DNA of 64,000 bases from Marinobacter guineae (GTDB lineage Bacteria > Pseudomonadota > Gammaproteobacteria > Pseudomonadales > Oleiphilaceae). This document shows positions 1-8,297 of the stretch, piece by piece. Position numbers and translations under genes: made by a program. Each line of letters starts with the position of its first letter. Position 1 is the first letter of the stretch. The notes under the pieces are model-generated. The model did no database searches. It had not been told where the DNA came from and saw only the letters and a list, made by a program, of their open reading frames with translations. Location: positions 1,116,001 to 1,180,000 of the forward strand of contig NZ_KZ319339.1 of assembly GCF_002744735.1 (NCBI RefSeq), in the 5' to 3' direction.

Positions 1-239
1 GCGGGCTGGCTGAGCGTTCACTGATTCGCCGGTTCAAGGCGGCGACGGGGGATACGCCAACCAGTTACCTGCAAGTTCTGAGAATTGAGGCGGCGCGGCA
101 GCACCTGGAAAATTCCCGGGTGGCGGTTGAGGAGGTTACCCGGTTAGTGGGGTATGAGGACGTCAGTTCCTTCAGCCGACTGTTCAGAAAACACACCGGT
201 CTGGCGCCAGGGGTGTACCGCTCCAGATTTGGGCGCTGA
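1..239 (+). CDS. AraC-family transcriptional regulator, C-terminal fragment (5' end outside window)
   Basis: Only the last 78 codons are in the window; the reading frame is open from base 3 and stops with TGA at 237-239. The translation carries the double helix-turn-helix of the AraC/XylS family: an RRFKAATGDTPTSYLQ segment, then RIEAARQHLE, then a second helix-turn-helix (VEEVTRLVGYEDVSSFSRLF) ending in the family signature FRKHTGLAPGVYRSRF. These domains bind DNA, and the missing N-terminal part would hold the effector or amidase-like (GlxA-type) domain. The target cannot be told from the fragment. Confidence 0.9.
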   Translation, partial: GLAERSLIRRFKAATGDTPTSYLQVLRIEAARQHLENSRVAVEEVTRLVGYEDVSSFSRLFRKHTGLAPGVYRSRFGR

Positions 240-350
240 TCCTGGTAGAACCGCGTTCTGGCGCGGGTTATGCATCGAATTTTCCAGAAGGCCAGGTTCC
301 GGCCGGTAACGTAAAGAATACCGACAGGTTTACATATGGGGAGGTCCGCC

Positions 351-515
351 ATGAGCGCACCAATGAAGCAAAGCCAGGCAGACATTCTGAACCGGCTTTA
401 CGATATGAAACGCAAACAGATCGAAAATGCCCTCCAGCAGGGAAACAGCTTTCGCTGTCAGGTTCTTGAAGCAGAAGCCGAGGCTATTTCACACGCACTG
501 AAGACTGTTCGCTAG
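351..515 (+). CDS. Small hypothetical protein, 54 residues
   Basis: ATG at 351 follows a GGGGAGG ribosome binding site at 338-344 and the frame runs 54 codons to TAG at 513-515. The product (MSAPMKQSQADILNRLYDMK..., ending HALKTVR) is charged and predicted helical, with no signal peptide or membrane segment; one Cys sits near residue 36. It lies 111 bases after the AraC-type gene and converges on the CNNM protein gene with 18 bases between. No family is recognised. The ribosome binding site and amphipathic composition support a real gene; function unknown. Confidence 0.6.
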   Translation: MSAPMKQSQADILNRLYDMKRKQIENALQQGNSFRCQVLEAEAEAISHALKTVR

Positions 516-533
516 CCATTCCCGGCCCATTCA

Positions 534-1553
534 TCAGGAGCCATATTTTTTCAGACGACGGCTCCAGCGCTGCTTCGCGTAACGGCGAAGGTTAGAGACA
601 TTATCGGTTTCGTCCATGATCTCGGTGCCCAAAAGTGTCTCTAATATGTCCTCCAGCGTCACTATTCCCAGCCAGGTTCCGAGCTCGTCATAAACCACGG
701 CCAGGTGTTGCCGCTCTCTCAGCATGTCCGAGAACAGAAATTCGATATTGGTGTTGCCTTTAACCCGCTTGATTTTGCGCATATGTTCCAGAAGGTTCAC
801 ATCGGCATCCAGGTTGATCAGATCCGCCCGGTGGAGGTATCCGAGCGCCTCTCCATCTTCATCTATTACCGGATAGCGGGAGAACGGTGATCTTCCGACC
901 TTCTCTCTGAACTGCCCAACCGTGACATCCGGGTCAACGAATTTGCACACCGTTCTGGGTGTCATCACGGAGCTGACCTTGATTTCATGGAATCGGAGCA
1001 CGTTCTGGATCATCCGCCGCTCGTCTTCATCCAGAGCCTGCTGATCCCGGCCGATCTCGGCCAGCGCGCTGATCTCGGCGCGTATATCAACGTCTGCTTC
1101 ACCAGATCCGATTCGACGGGTGATCTGTTTGGAGAGCCAGATGAACGGCAACAATGCCTTGATCATAAACCCAAGAACAGCTGGCAGCTTCGGCGCAATG
1201 GAGCGCCAGTACTTGGCACCGATGGTCTTCGGGATAATCTCGGAGAAGAACAGGATGGCGAGGGTCATCACTGCTGACGCGGCCCCCACCCACGCCTCTC
1301 CAAAAACCACCGCCACCTGGGCGCCGACACCAGTTGCACCTGCAGTATGAGCCACGGTGTTGAGTGTGAGGATTGCCGAAAGCGGGTCATCAACATCGTC
1401 TTTGAGCTTACGCAACTTGGCGAACAGCTTCGGGCTGTCCTTTTTAAGTGAGGCGATATAGCTCGGCGTAACCGACAGGAGCGCGGCTTCGAGGATTGAA
1501 CAGAGGAACGAAAAGGCAATGGAGATAACTGCGAATGCAATCAGGAGCGTCAT
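534..1553 (-). CDS. CNNM-type (DUF21 plus CBS pair) membrane protein
   Basis: 339-residue inner-membrane protein. Residues 1 to about 180 are a DUF21/CNNM transmembrane domain with several hydrophobic segments and the conserved small-residue and FFSEIIPKTIGA signatures; about 195 to 320 are a paired CBS domain (SSVMTPRTVCKFVD..., then HLAVVYDELGTWLGIVTLEDILETLLG). The C-terminal CorC/HlyC domain found in longer relatives is missing. Family members are linked to Mg2+/Co2+ homeostasis and Na+-coupled Mg2+ transport. The start follows an AAGG at suitable distance. It is divergent from the mrp operon, so both promoters lie in 1554-1956. The family call is firm; the transported ion is inferred. 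Confidence 0.9.
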   Translation of the reverse strand: MTLLIAFAVISIAFSFLCSILEAALLSVTPSYIASLKKDSPKLFAKLRKLKDDVDDPLSAILTLNTVAHTAGATGVGAQVAVVFGEAWVGAASAVMTLAILFFSEIIPKTIGAKYWRSIAPKLPAVLGFMIKALLPFIWLSKQITRRIGSGEADVDIRAEISALAEIGRDQQALDEDERRMIQNVLRFHEIKVSSVMTPRTVCKFVDPDVTVGQFREKVGRSPFSRYPVIDEDGEALGYLHRADLINLDADVNLLEHMRKIKRVKGNTNIEFLFSDMLRERQHLAVVYDELGTWLGIVTLEDILETLLGTEIMDETDNVSNLRRYAKQRWSRRLKKYGS

Positions 1554-1659
1554 AAGGACCTTGGCGTAACTAAGGGGCAGAAATTTTATCGAACTGATAT
1601 CCGATTCACCACAAGCAATGAATAATGGCCTTTGAACTCTTGATCAATAGCAAGTTGAC

Positions 1660-1687
1660 TTGACCTTCCGGACGGGCCACGTATCAT
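1660..1687 (+). promoter_or_regulatory. Candidate sigma70 promoter of the mrp operon
   Basis: TTGACC at 1660-1665, a 16-base spacer, and TATCAT at 1682-1687. Transcription would begin near 1694, giving a leader of about 260 nt before the mrpA start. A nearby TTGACT at 1655 would need a 21-base spacer and fits less well. This is a visual match to consensus only. Confidence 0.5.
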
Positions 1688-1693
1688 CGGACT

Positions 1694-1956
1694 TCAAGTT
1701 TTACTGACGGAGCAACCATGACCGCAAGGTCCTTCGGCTGCAATAGCACTATCCGCCCACCTGTTACCGCTGACATCGCGCGGCATCGGGGACGTCTTCC
1801 GTACTTCCCGGACCCGCCCGCTTCCTGCTGATCCACCTCACCGCCCCCTCCGTAATGGCACCGGAACACATTATGCAGGGATGCTGGCAGGAGACTAAAC
1901 TCTGGCAAACATGCCTCTGATACTCACTTAGAAAAAAAACCAATAACGAGGTTGCG
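1694..1956 (+). promoter_or_regulatory. Long 5' leader of the mrp operon with a candidate proline-rich leader peptide (1718-1831)
   Basis: About 260 nt separate the candidate transcription start from mrpA. An ATG at 1718, six bases after a GGAG, opens a 37-codon frame ending TGA at 1829-1831. Its peptide contains an RPPV run and ends FPDPPASC, so consecutive prolines occur twice. The stretch after it (1832-1956) contains a small GGAG/CTCT hairpin near 1888-1905 and an A-rich run at 1930-1940 before the mrpA ribosome binding site (GAGG at 1949). Such an arrangement recalls leader-peptide control of ion transport genes such as mgtA, but no described riboswitch was recognised. The frame may be chance. 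Confidence 0.4.
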
Positions 1957-4758
1957 ATGTCGCTACCGCTGGTTGTTTTACTGCCCTTTCTGGGCGCCCT
2001 GGCCGCACCCCTGTTCGCCCAGGGCGGTCGAACGGCGATTGCCATAGCGTCGTCGGTTCCCGCACTGATTGCCCTGGCAGCCCTCTATCCTCACTGGCAA
2101 ACCCTGGCTGACGGCGGAGTGGTTCTGCACAGCTATGAATGGTTGCCGGCCCTCGGCCTCTCTTTCAGTTTCAGGCTGGACGGGCTATCCCTGCTGTTTG
2201 CCCTGCTGATACTGATTATCGGGCTGCTGATCATCCTTTACTCCCGCTACTATCTCAAAGCCCACGAGAATGTAGGCAAGTTCTACGCGCTTTTGCTGTG
2301 TTTCAAGGGCTCGATGCTGGGCATTGTGCTCTCCAGCAACCTGCTATTGATGATGATCTTCTGGGAGCTGACCAGCCTGACATCGTTTCTGCTGATCAGT
2401 TTCTGGACCCACAAACAGGACGCCCGGCGAGGTGCCCGTATGGCGCTTGCTGTGACCGGTGGTGGTGGTCTGGCCCTGCTCGCCGGCATACTGATCATCG
2501 GCAACATTGTTGGCAGCTTTGAGCTCGACGATGTACTGGCGGCCGGCGACCAGATCAAGGCACACGCCCTGTACCCGGTTGCCCTGACCCTTGTTCTGCT
2601 GGGCGCGTTCACGAAATCCGCCCAGTTCCCGTTCCATTTCTGGCTGCCCCACGCGATGCAGGCACCCACGCCGGTTTCTGCCTACCTGCACTCTGCCACC
2701 ATGGTGAAGGCGGGTATCTTTCTCATGGCGAGGCTATACCCGGCACTGGCGGGAACCGAGCAGTGGTTCTATATGGTCAGCTTTACCGGCATGGCTACGC
2801 TGCTTCTGGGCGCCTACATCGCCATGTTCAAGCATGATCTGAAAGGCCTGCTGGCCTATTCCACCGTAAGTCATCTGGGACTGATTACCCTGTTGTTCGG
2901 TATGGGCACCGAACTTGCCGCCGTTGCCGCGGTTTTCCATGTGATCAACCACGCCACCTTCAAGGCCTCCCTGTTCATGGCCGCCGGAATCATCGACCAC
3001 GAGACCGGCACCCGGGACATGCGCCGTATCAACGGGCTGTGGCGGTATATGCCGCACACCGCTACTCTGGCTATGGTTGCCGCCTCTTCCATGGCCGGTG
3101 TTCCGCTGCTAAACGGGTTCCTGAGCAAGGAAATGTTCTTCGCGGAAGCCCTGCAATTAAATCTGCCCGGACTCTGGGCCTGGCTACCTCCGATTGTGGC
3201 AACGCTTGCGGGAATTTTCGCCGTCGCCTATTCCGCACGCTTTATCCATGACGTTTTCTTTAACGGCAAGCCTGTCGATCTGCCGATCTATCCGCCCCAC
3301 GAGCCACCCCGTTACATGAAGTTCCCGGTCGAGATCCTCGTGTTTGCCTGTATCATGGTCGGGATATTCCCGGCAGTATCCGTTGGCCCGCTTCTGTACA
3401 TGGCCGCATCGGCCACCCTGGGCGGGAACGTGCCTGATTACCAGCTTGCGATTGTGCACGGCTTCAATCTTCCCCTGCTGATGAGCTTTGTGGCGTTTTT
3501 CGGTGGCCTGCTTATGTACAGTCAGCGTCAGCGCTTCTTCAACTTCCACGCCCGGTTCCGGGAGATTGACGAGAAGGCCGTGTTTGAGGCGATCATTTCC
3601 CGGATTGTGGATCTCGCCAACCGGTTCACCGCCCGGGTGGAAAACGGCTCCCTCCAGCGTTATGCGATGTTGCTGGTCGTCAGTGTAATTGCGGTTGCTG
3701 CCTTGCCGCTCATCAACCTCGGGATATTTATCGGGGAGAGCGGGTTCAGCCCTGTGGACTGGCCCACCGCCATCCTGGCCGGCACTTTGATTCTCTGCGC
3801 CATCGCCACCGCCGTAATGCATCGAGAGCGGTTCTACGCACTGGTGTTGCTGAGCGTGGTTGGATTGATTGTGGCCCTGGCATTTGCCCGCTTCTCGGCG
3901 CCAGACCTTGCGATGACACAGCTGTCGGTGGAAGTGGTCACCATTGTTCTGCTGATGCTCGCGTTGTACTACATGCCGTCCTGGACCCCCGTCGAAACCT
4001 CCAATGGGCGGCGGTTTCGCGACATTGTCATTGCTCTGGCAGCGGGAACCGGCATGACACTGGTCACCCTCGCCATGCTGACTCAGCCCTTCACTTCCAT
4101 CTCGGATTTCTTCCTGGAAAACAGCAAGCCGGGCGGTGGTGGCACCAACGTGGTTAACGTCATTCTCGTCGACTTCCGTGGCTTTGATACCCTGGGCGAG
4201 ATCACCGTTCTGGCCATCGCAGCCCTGGGCATTTACGCCATGCTCAAGCACACTGCCCTGACACCACCACCGGGCGATGGCCAGGGCCATCCTTGGACAC
4301 GTGATGCCTACCCCCTGATGCTCCGACAGATCGCCCGCCCGATGCTGCCACTGGCACTGATGGTGTCGGCCTTCATCTTCCTGCGGGGCCATAACATGCC
4401 AGGCGGTGGCTTTATCGCCGGCCTGATCACCTCAGTCGCGCTGATTCTGCAATACATTGCCAGCGGTATGATCTGGACTCAGGACCGGATTCCCCTCCGC
4501 TACCACAACGTCATCGGCCTGGGCCTGCTGTTCGCCACCATCGCCGGTGCCGGCAGCTTCGCGTTCGGCTATCCGTTCCTGACCTCAACCTTCGGTTACA
4601 TTACCTGGCCCGTAGTCGGTAAATTTGAGGTCGCTTCCGCCATGGTCTTTGACCTGGGCGTCTACCTGACGGTTATCGGAGCCACCTTGCTTGCCCTGGT
4701 GAGCATTGGCCGGCTGTCACCTCACTCCGCCATCAAGAGTAAAAAGGAGAGTGCGTAA
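1957..4758 (+). CDS. mrpA: Mrp/Mnh Na+(K+)/H+ antiporter subunit A fused to subunit B
   Basis: 933-residue polytopic membrane protein, the largest Mrp antiporter subunit. The first half is a NuoL-like proton-translocation module with the conserved Glu in IFWELTSLTSFLLI (about residue 135) and the PTPVSAYLHSATMVKAG signature (about residues 238-254) with its key Lys. The C-terminal part (about 790-920) is an MnhB domain with the motif FLRGHNMPGGGFIAGL, so subunits A and B are fused, as in Pseudomonas-type PhaAB. The complex exports Na+ or K+ in exchange for H+ and supports alkali and salt tolerance. The stop overlaps the mrpC start (TAATG), indicating translational coupling. Confidence 0.97.
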   Translation: MSLPLVVLLPFLGALAAPLFAQGGRTAIAIASSVPALIALAALYPHWQTLADGGVVLHSYEWLPALGLSFSFRLDGLSLLFALLILIIGLLIILYSRYYLKAHENVGKFYALLLCFKGSMLGIVLSSNLLLMMIFWELTSLTSFLLISFWTHKQDARRGARMALAVTGGGGLALLAGILIIGNIVGSFELDDVLAAGDQIKAHALYPVALTLVLLGAFTKSAQFPFHFWLPHAMQAPTPVSAYLHSATMVKAGIFLMARLYPALAGTEQWFYMVSFTGMATLLLGAYIAMFKHDLKGLLAYSTVSHLGLITLLFGMGTELAAVAAVFHVINHATFKASLFMAAGIIDHETGTRDMRRINGLWRYMPHTATLAMVAASSMAGVPLLNGFLSKEMFFAEALQLNLPGLWAWLPPIVATLAGIFAVAYSARFIHDVFFNGKPVDLPIYPPHEPPRYMKFPVEILVFACIMVGIFPAVSVGPLLYMAASATLGGNVPDYQLAIVHGFNLPLLMSFVAFFGGLLMYSQRQRFFNFHARFREIDEKAVFEAIISRIVDLANRFTARVENGSLQRYAMLLVVSVIAVAALPLINLGIFIGESGFSPVDWPTAILAGTLILCAIATAVMHRERFYALVLLSVVGLIVALAFARFSAPDLAMTQLSVEVVTIVLLMLALYYMPSWTPVETSNGRRFRDIVIALAAGTGMTLVTLAMLTQPFTSISDFFLENSKPGGGGTNVVNVILVDFRGFDTLGEITVLAIAALGIYAMLKHTALTPPPGDGQGHPWTRDAYPLMLRQIARPMLPLALMVSAFIFLRGHNMPGGGFIAGLITSVALILQYIASGMIWTQDRIPLRYHNVIGLGLLFATIAGAGSFAFGYPFLTSTFGYITWPVVGKFEVASAMVFDLGVYLTVIGATLLALVSIGRLSPHSAIKSKKESA

Positions 4759-5126
4759 TGGAGCTTGTTTTCGCACTGGTCATCGGCGCCCTGACAGCAT
4801 CCGGCGTTTACCTCGTTTTACGGGCGCGCACCTTCCCTGTGGTGGTGGGCCTTACCCTGCTGTCCTACGGAGTGAACCTCTTTCTGTTTTCCAGCGGCCG
4901 GCTGGCAACGGGGCAGCAACCTGTTATCGGTACAGCGGCAAACTATTCCGACCCACTTCCCCAGGCGCTGGTGCTTACAGCCATTGTGATCGGCTTCGCC
5001 ATGACCGCTTTCGTTGTTGTGCTGTCACTGCGAAATCTGGCGGATAATGAGGACGACCATGTGGATGGCCAGAAACCCTATAAATCACCTGCCCCCGAGG
5101 AAGAAGAGGAGGTAACCGGTAAATGA
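4758..5126 (+). CDS. mrpC: Mrp/Mnh antiporter subunit C
   Basis: 122 residues, homologous to NuoK, with three hydrophobic segments and the family stretch ARTFPVVVGLTLLSYGVNLFLF near residues 23-44. It is a small membrane subunit of the Mrp antiporter. Its start overlaps the mrpA stop by one base and its TGA overlaps the mrpD ATG by four bases, so the genes are cotranslated. The C-terminal 25 residues are hydrophilic and acidic (EEEEEV), a cytoplasmic tail. Confidence 0.95.
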   Translation: MELVFALVIGALTASGVYLVLRARTFPVVVGLTLLSYGVNLFLFSSGRLATGQQPVIGTAANYSDPLPQALVLTAIVIGFAMTAFVVVLSLRNLADNEDDHVDGQKPYKSPAPEEEEEVTGK

Positions 5127-6640
5127 ACCACTGGCTTACCGCTCCTATTCTGATCCCTCTGCTCGGTGGCATCCTGCAGGCCTTGATGGGTTACGCCCCC
5201 ATCAGCCTGCGCCGCACGCTGGCCCTGGCCACCACCGTTCTGATGCTGGTCTCGGCCATCATACTGTTGGTGCTGGCAGACGACGGCAGCTACCGGATTT
5301 ACGCCTTCGGAAACTGGCAGCCGCCGTTTGGCATTGTCCTGGTTCTGGACCGGCTTGCCGCCCTGATGCTGATCCTGACCGCTGTTCTGGCCCTGTTCTG
5401 CCACCTCTACGCCATCGGTGGCGCCGATGAAGGCAACCGCCAGTTCCACGCGCTGTTCCTGTTCCAGCTGATGGGCCTGAACATTGCCTTTCTCACCGGC
5501 GACCTGTTCAACCTGTTTGTCGCCTTCGAGGTGCTGCTCATAGCTTCTTACGGCCTGTTGATGCATGGCGGAGGGACGGTAAGGACTGTTCCGGGCCTGC
5601 ACTATGTCGTGCTGAACCTGGTTGGCTCCGCGATATTCCTGATCAGTGTCGGCATGATCTACAGCGTCACCGGCACCCTTAACATGGCCGACCTTGCGGT
5701 CAAAATTCCCGAGGTCTCCGGTGAAAACCTGAATATCGTCAAGGCCGGCGGCATGATGCTGCTGGTGGTGTTCGGGTTGAAAGCCGCCATTCTGCCCCTG
5801 TGTTTCTGGCTGCCACGCGCCTATTCGAAAGCCACAGCCCCAGTCGCTGCCCTGTTCGCAGTGATGACCAAAGTCGGCGTTTACGCCATTTTGAGGGTTT
5901 ATCTGCTGATATTTGGCGACAATGCTGGCGAACTGGCCAACCTCGGGATGGACTGGTTGTTCCCGATTGCCCTCGCCACCCTGGCTATGGGTGTTATCGG
6001 CGCTCTGGGTTCCGGCAGCCTGAAGACACTGGTCGCCTGGCAGGTGATCATTTCGGTGGGCACACTGCTGGCACCGGTGGCTCTGGGTTCCGAGGCCGGT
6101 CTTTCAGCCGCCCTGTTCTACCTGCTGAGTACCACCTGGACCGTTGGCGGGCTGTTTCTTGTCGCGGAGCTGGTGGCCAATCAGAGGGGCACTGCCGACG
6201 ACCGGATCATCACCGCCCCACGGATGCGAAATCGTACGTTCCTGAGTGTTCTGTTCCTGATTGGTGCTGTTGCCGCAGCCGGCCTGCCGCCCCTGAGTGG
6301 TTTCTTCGGCAAGTTGCTGATCCTGCAGTCCGTTGAGCCGGGAACCGAAATGGCCTGGCTGTGGTCAGTGATTCTGATCGGAAGCTTCCTGACTGTCATT
6401 GCCTATAGCCGCGCAGGGAGCATTGTTTTCTGGCGAACCGTAGACGGCCACCTGGAAACGCCCGACCCGCTCAATGGCCGAATCTCTGTTGCAGCCGGAG
6501 CACTGACCGCCCTCGCAGTTGTGATGGTGGCCCTGGCCGGACCAATCACACGCTATACCGATGCGACAGCAGCCCAATTGTATGATACTGACGCCTACAT
6601 CGAAATCTTGCAGACCCCCATGGTCGGGGAGGATAACTGA
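5123..6640 (+). CDS. mrpD: Mrp/Mnh antiporter subunit D
   Basis: 505-residue NuoM/N-like antiporter subunit with about 14 hydrophobic segments. The conserved Glu lies in FVAFEVLLIASYGLL (about residue 137), and the second signature is AYSKATAPVAALFAVMTKVG (about 232-251), corresponding to the lysine-containing proton channel of complex I antiporter subunits. It works with MrpA in proton and cation translocation. It starts four bases inside mrpC and its TGA overlaps the mrpE ATG. Confidence 0.96.
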   Translation: MNHWLTAPILIPLLGGILQALMGYAPISLRRTLALATTVLMLVSAIILLVLADDGSYRIYAFGNWQPPFGIVLVLDRLAALMLILTAVLALFCHLYAIGGADEGNRQFHALFLFQLMGLNIAFLTGDLFNLFVAFEVLLIASYGLLMHGGGTVRTVPGLHYVVLNLVGSAIFLISVGMIYSVTGTLNMADLAVKIPEVSGENLNIVKAGGMMLLVVFGLKAAILPLCFWLPRAYSKATAPVAALFAVMTKVGVYAILRVYLLIFGDNAGELANLGMDWLFPIALATLAMGVIGALGSGSLKTLVAWQVIISVGTLLAPVALGSEAGLSAALFYLLSTTWTVGGLFLVAELVANQRGTADDRIITAPRMRNRTFLSVLFLIGAVAAAGLPPLSGFFGKLLILQSVEPGTEMAWLWSVILIGSFLTVIAYSRAGSIVFWRTVDGHLETPDPLNGRISVAAGALTALAVVMVALAGPITRYTDATAAQLYDTDAYIEILQTPMVGEDN

Positions 6641-7128
6641 TGCTTGATCGCCTGAGTTTTCCACAACCCTGGTTGAGCCTGATCCTGTTCACTACCTGGC
6701 AAATGCTCAGTGATGGCGTATCTGGAGGCAGCATTGTTTTGGGGCTGATTCTGGCTTGGCTGATACCTCAGTTGACCGCCGGCTTCTGGCCCGAACGCCC
6801 GGCCTTCGTCAAAGCCTGGCGCATGCCAGCCTATCTGGCGATCGTTCTCAAGGATATTGTGGTTGCCAGCTTCTCGGTGGCCCGCCTGATCCTGAGCCCG
6901 CGCCAGCCGAGGCCCATCTTCGTCTGTTATCCGCTGAAGCTTGAGCATCCTCTGGCCATTTCCATGCTTGCCAGCACCATTTCGCTGACGCCGGGAACCG
7001 TAAGCGCGGATGTCAGTGATGACAACAAAACCCTGTTGATCCATGCGCTTGACGCCGGGAGCGACCAGGAGGTCATTGACGCCATACACAACCGCTACGA
7101 GAAGCTGTTGATGGAGATGTTCCAATGA
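6640..7128 (+). CDS. mrpE: Mrp/Mnh antiporter subunit E
   Basis: 162-residue membrane subunit of the Mrp antiporter. Two hydrophobic segments near the N-terminus are followed by the family pattern KDIVVASFSVARLILSP (about residues 70-86) and the cytoplasmic MLASTISLTPGTVSADV stretch (about 108-124), both diagnostic of MnhE. It overlaps mrpD by one base and mrpF by four. MrpE is needed for full complex activity in studied systems. Confidence 0.95.
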   Translation: MLDRLSFPQPWLSLILFTTWQMLSDGVSGGSIVLGLILAWLIPQLTAGFWPERPAFVKAWRMPAYLAIVLKDIVVASFSVARLILSPRQPRPIFVCYPLKLEHPLAISMLASTISLTPGTVSADVSDDNKTLLIHALDAGSDQEVIDAIHNRYEKLLMEMFQ

Positions 7129-7394
7129 TAACGGTCACCCTCTACATCACCATTGCCATGGTTATCCTGGCTGCCCTGCTCAACGTCTACCGGCTGATCA
7201 AGGGCCCGGACGCACCTGATCGGGTGTTGGCACTGGACACGCTCTATATCAACGCCATTGCCCTGATTATCCTGCTCGGCATCACACTGGGAACGCGAAT
7301 GTACCTGGAGGCAGCTCTGCTTATCGCTGTCATGGGCTTTGTCGGAACCGTGGCCATGGCCAAATACCTGAAACGGGGCAGCGTCATTGAATAG
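7125..7394 (+). CDS. mrpF: Mrp/Mnh antiporter subunit F
   Basis: 89 residues, three hydrophobic segments, and the MnhF pattern RLIKGPDAPDRVLALDTL (about residues 23-40), which also occurs in bile-acid resistance annotations of the same family. It is a small membrane subunit of the Mrp antiporter. The start overlaps the mrpE stop (ATGA). Confidence 0.95.
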   Translation: MITVTLYITIAMVILAALLNVYRLIKGPDAPDRVLALDTLYINAIALIILLGITLGTRMYLEAALLIAVMGFVGTVAMAKYLKRGSVIE

Positions 7395-7433
7395 CACCGC
7401 CCCCAACCAATCATCTCGTGGAGGACATTGACC

Positions 7434-7766
7434 ATGAGCCCCATCGCGGAAACTCTCATTTCTGCCCTGCTGCTACTGGGGGGCGCCTTTACCCTGATTG
7501 GCGCCATTGGCCTGGCGCGGCTACCAGACTTTTTCACCCGCCTTCACGGGCCGACCAAGGCCACGACCGTTGGCGTGGGCGCCATCATGCTCAGCTCGGT
7601 GATCTATTTCAGCGCCAGGGGCGAGGGCGTCGGCATTGCGGAGATCCTGATTACCGTGTTTCTGTTCATGACAGCGCCTGTGAGCGCGAATATTCTGGCC
7701 AAAGCTGCCATGCACATAGGCGTGAGTACGATGGTAGAGACCGAAGGCAAACCCTGGGACCAGTGA
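7434..7766 (+). CDS. mrpG: Mrp/Mnh antiporter subunit G
   Basis: 110 residues with three hydrophobic segments and the MnhG pattern GAIGLARLPDFFTRLHGPTKA (residues about 24-44). ATG at 7434 is chosen because GGAGG at 7420-7424 lies nine bases upstream; a TTG two codons earlier is also in frame. It is the last gene of the mrp operon, 39 bases after mrpF, completing a set with A/B fused, C, D, E, F and G. Confidence 0.95.
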   Translation: MSPIAETLISALLLLGGAFTLIGAIGLARLPDFFTRLHGPTKATTVGVGAIMLSSVIYFSARGEGVGIAEILITVFLFMTAPVSANILAKAAMHIGVSTMVETEGKPWDQ

Positions 7767-7801
7767 ATCGGCGTAACCTGATACTGGCCGGCATTTTGTC
7801 A

Positions 7802-7829
7802 TTGGACTTGAAGAGTTTTGCCGTATAGT
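7802..7829 (+). promoter_or_regulatory. Candidate promoter of ppnP
   Basis: TTGGAC at 7802-7807, 16-base spacer, TATAGT at 7824-7829, ending 32 bases before the ppnP start. Visual consensus match only; it would uncouple ppnP from the mrp operon. Confidence 0.45.
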
Positions 7830-7861
7830 AGGCCCCCAAACCTTTTCGAGGAGCCCAGCAT

Positions 7862-8143
7862 ATGCTGAAAGTAAATGAGTATTTCGACGGCAAGGCCAAG
7901 TCCATTGCCTTCCAGACCTCTACCCTGCCAGCCACCGTTGGTGTGATCAGCCCGGGCGAATACGAGTTCGGCACCAGCAAAAAAGAAACCATGACGGTGA
8001 TCAGCGGCGCCCTGACGGTTCTGCTTCCGGGGATGGAAGAATGGATGACCTACGGCGCCGGTGAAAGCTTTGACGTTGCAGGCCAGGCCAGCTTCAAGGC
8101 CAAAACCGATATCGATACCGCCTACCTCTGTACCTACCAGTAA
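7862..8143 (+). CDS. ppnP: Pyrimidine/purine nucleoside phosphorylase (YaiE/PpnP family)
   Basis: 93-residue single-domain cupin of the DUF1255 family. The whole chain matches: [14 protein letters not shown] at the N-terminus, then [25 protein letters not shown] (residues about 25-49) and the C-terminal [12 protein letters not shown]. coli PpnP carries out phosphorolysis of several nucleosides to free base and ribose-1-phosphate. ATG follows GAGGAG at 7848-7853. A terminator hairpin follows the stop, so it is probably monocistronic. Confidence 0.95.
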   Translation: MLKVNEYFDGKAKSIAFQTSTLPATVGVISPGEYEFGTSKKETMTVISGALTVLLPGMEEWMTYGAGESFDVAGQASFKAKTDIDTAYLCTYQ

Positions 8144-8154
8144 CAGACCAGATC

Positions 8155-8206
8155 GCAGAGCGAAACAAAGCTTTTACCTAAGCATCGGTTCGCTCTGCAT
8201 TTTTTT
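8155..8206 (+). terminator. Rho-independent terminator after ppnP
   Basis: GCAGAGCGAA at 8155-8164 pairs with TTCGCTCTGC at 8189-8198 and is followed by A and seven Ts. The 24-base loop itself holds a short AAAGCTTT palindrome. Confidence 0.8.
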
Positions 8207-8297
8207 CACTTTCCATGGTTCCTGTTTCGCCCAATCTGTGTCAGATTTATCCTGTTTCTCGCGATAACATCAACAACTGGGAAAGAGGAAATGAGCA

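Noticed and set aside
1655..1687. TTGACT as the mrp -35 element
   Set aside because: Spacing to TATCAT is 21 bases; the overlapping TTGACC at 1660 gives 16 and is preferred.
1694..1956. Manganese yybP-ykoY or other known riboswitch in the mrp leader
   Set aside because: No consensus bases of a known class could be recognised by eye. Left as an unexplained leader.
3184..4392. 402-codon open frame on the minus strand within mrpA
   Set aside because: It is antisense to MrpA, whose translation shows the family signatures; the antisense product is low-complexity (Gln/His/Arg-rich) and has no recognisable domain. It is a side effect of GC-rich codon use.
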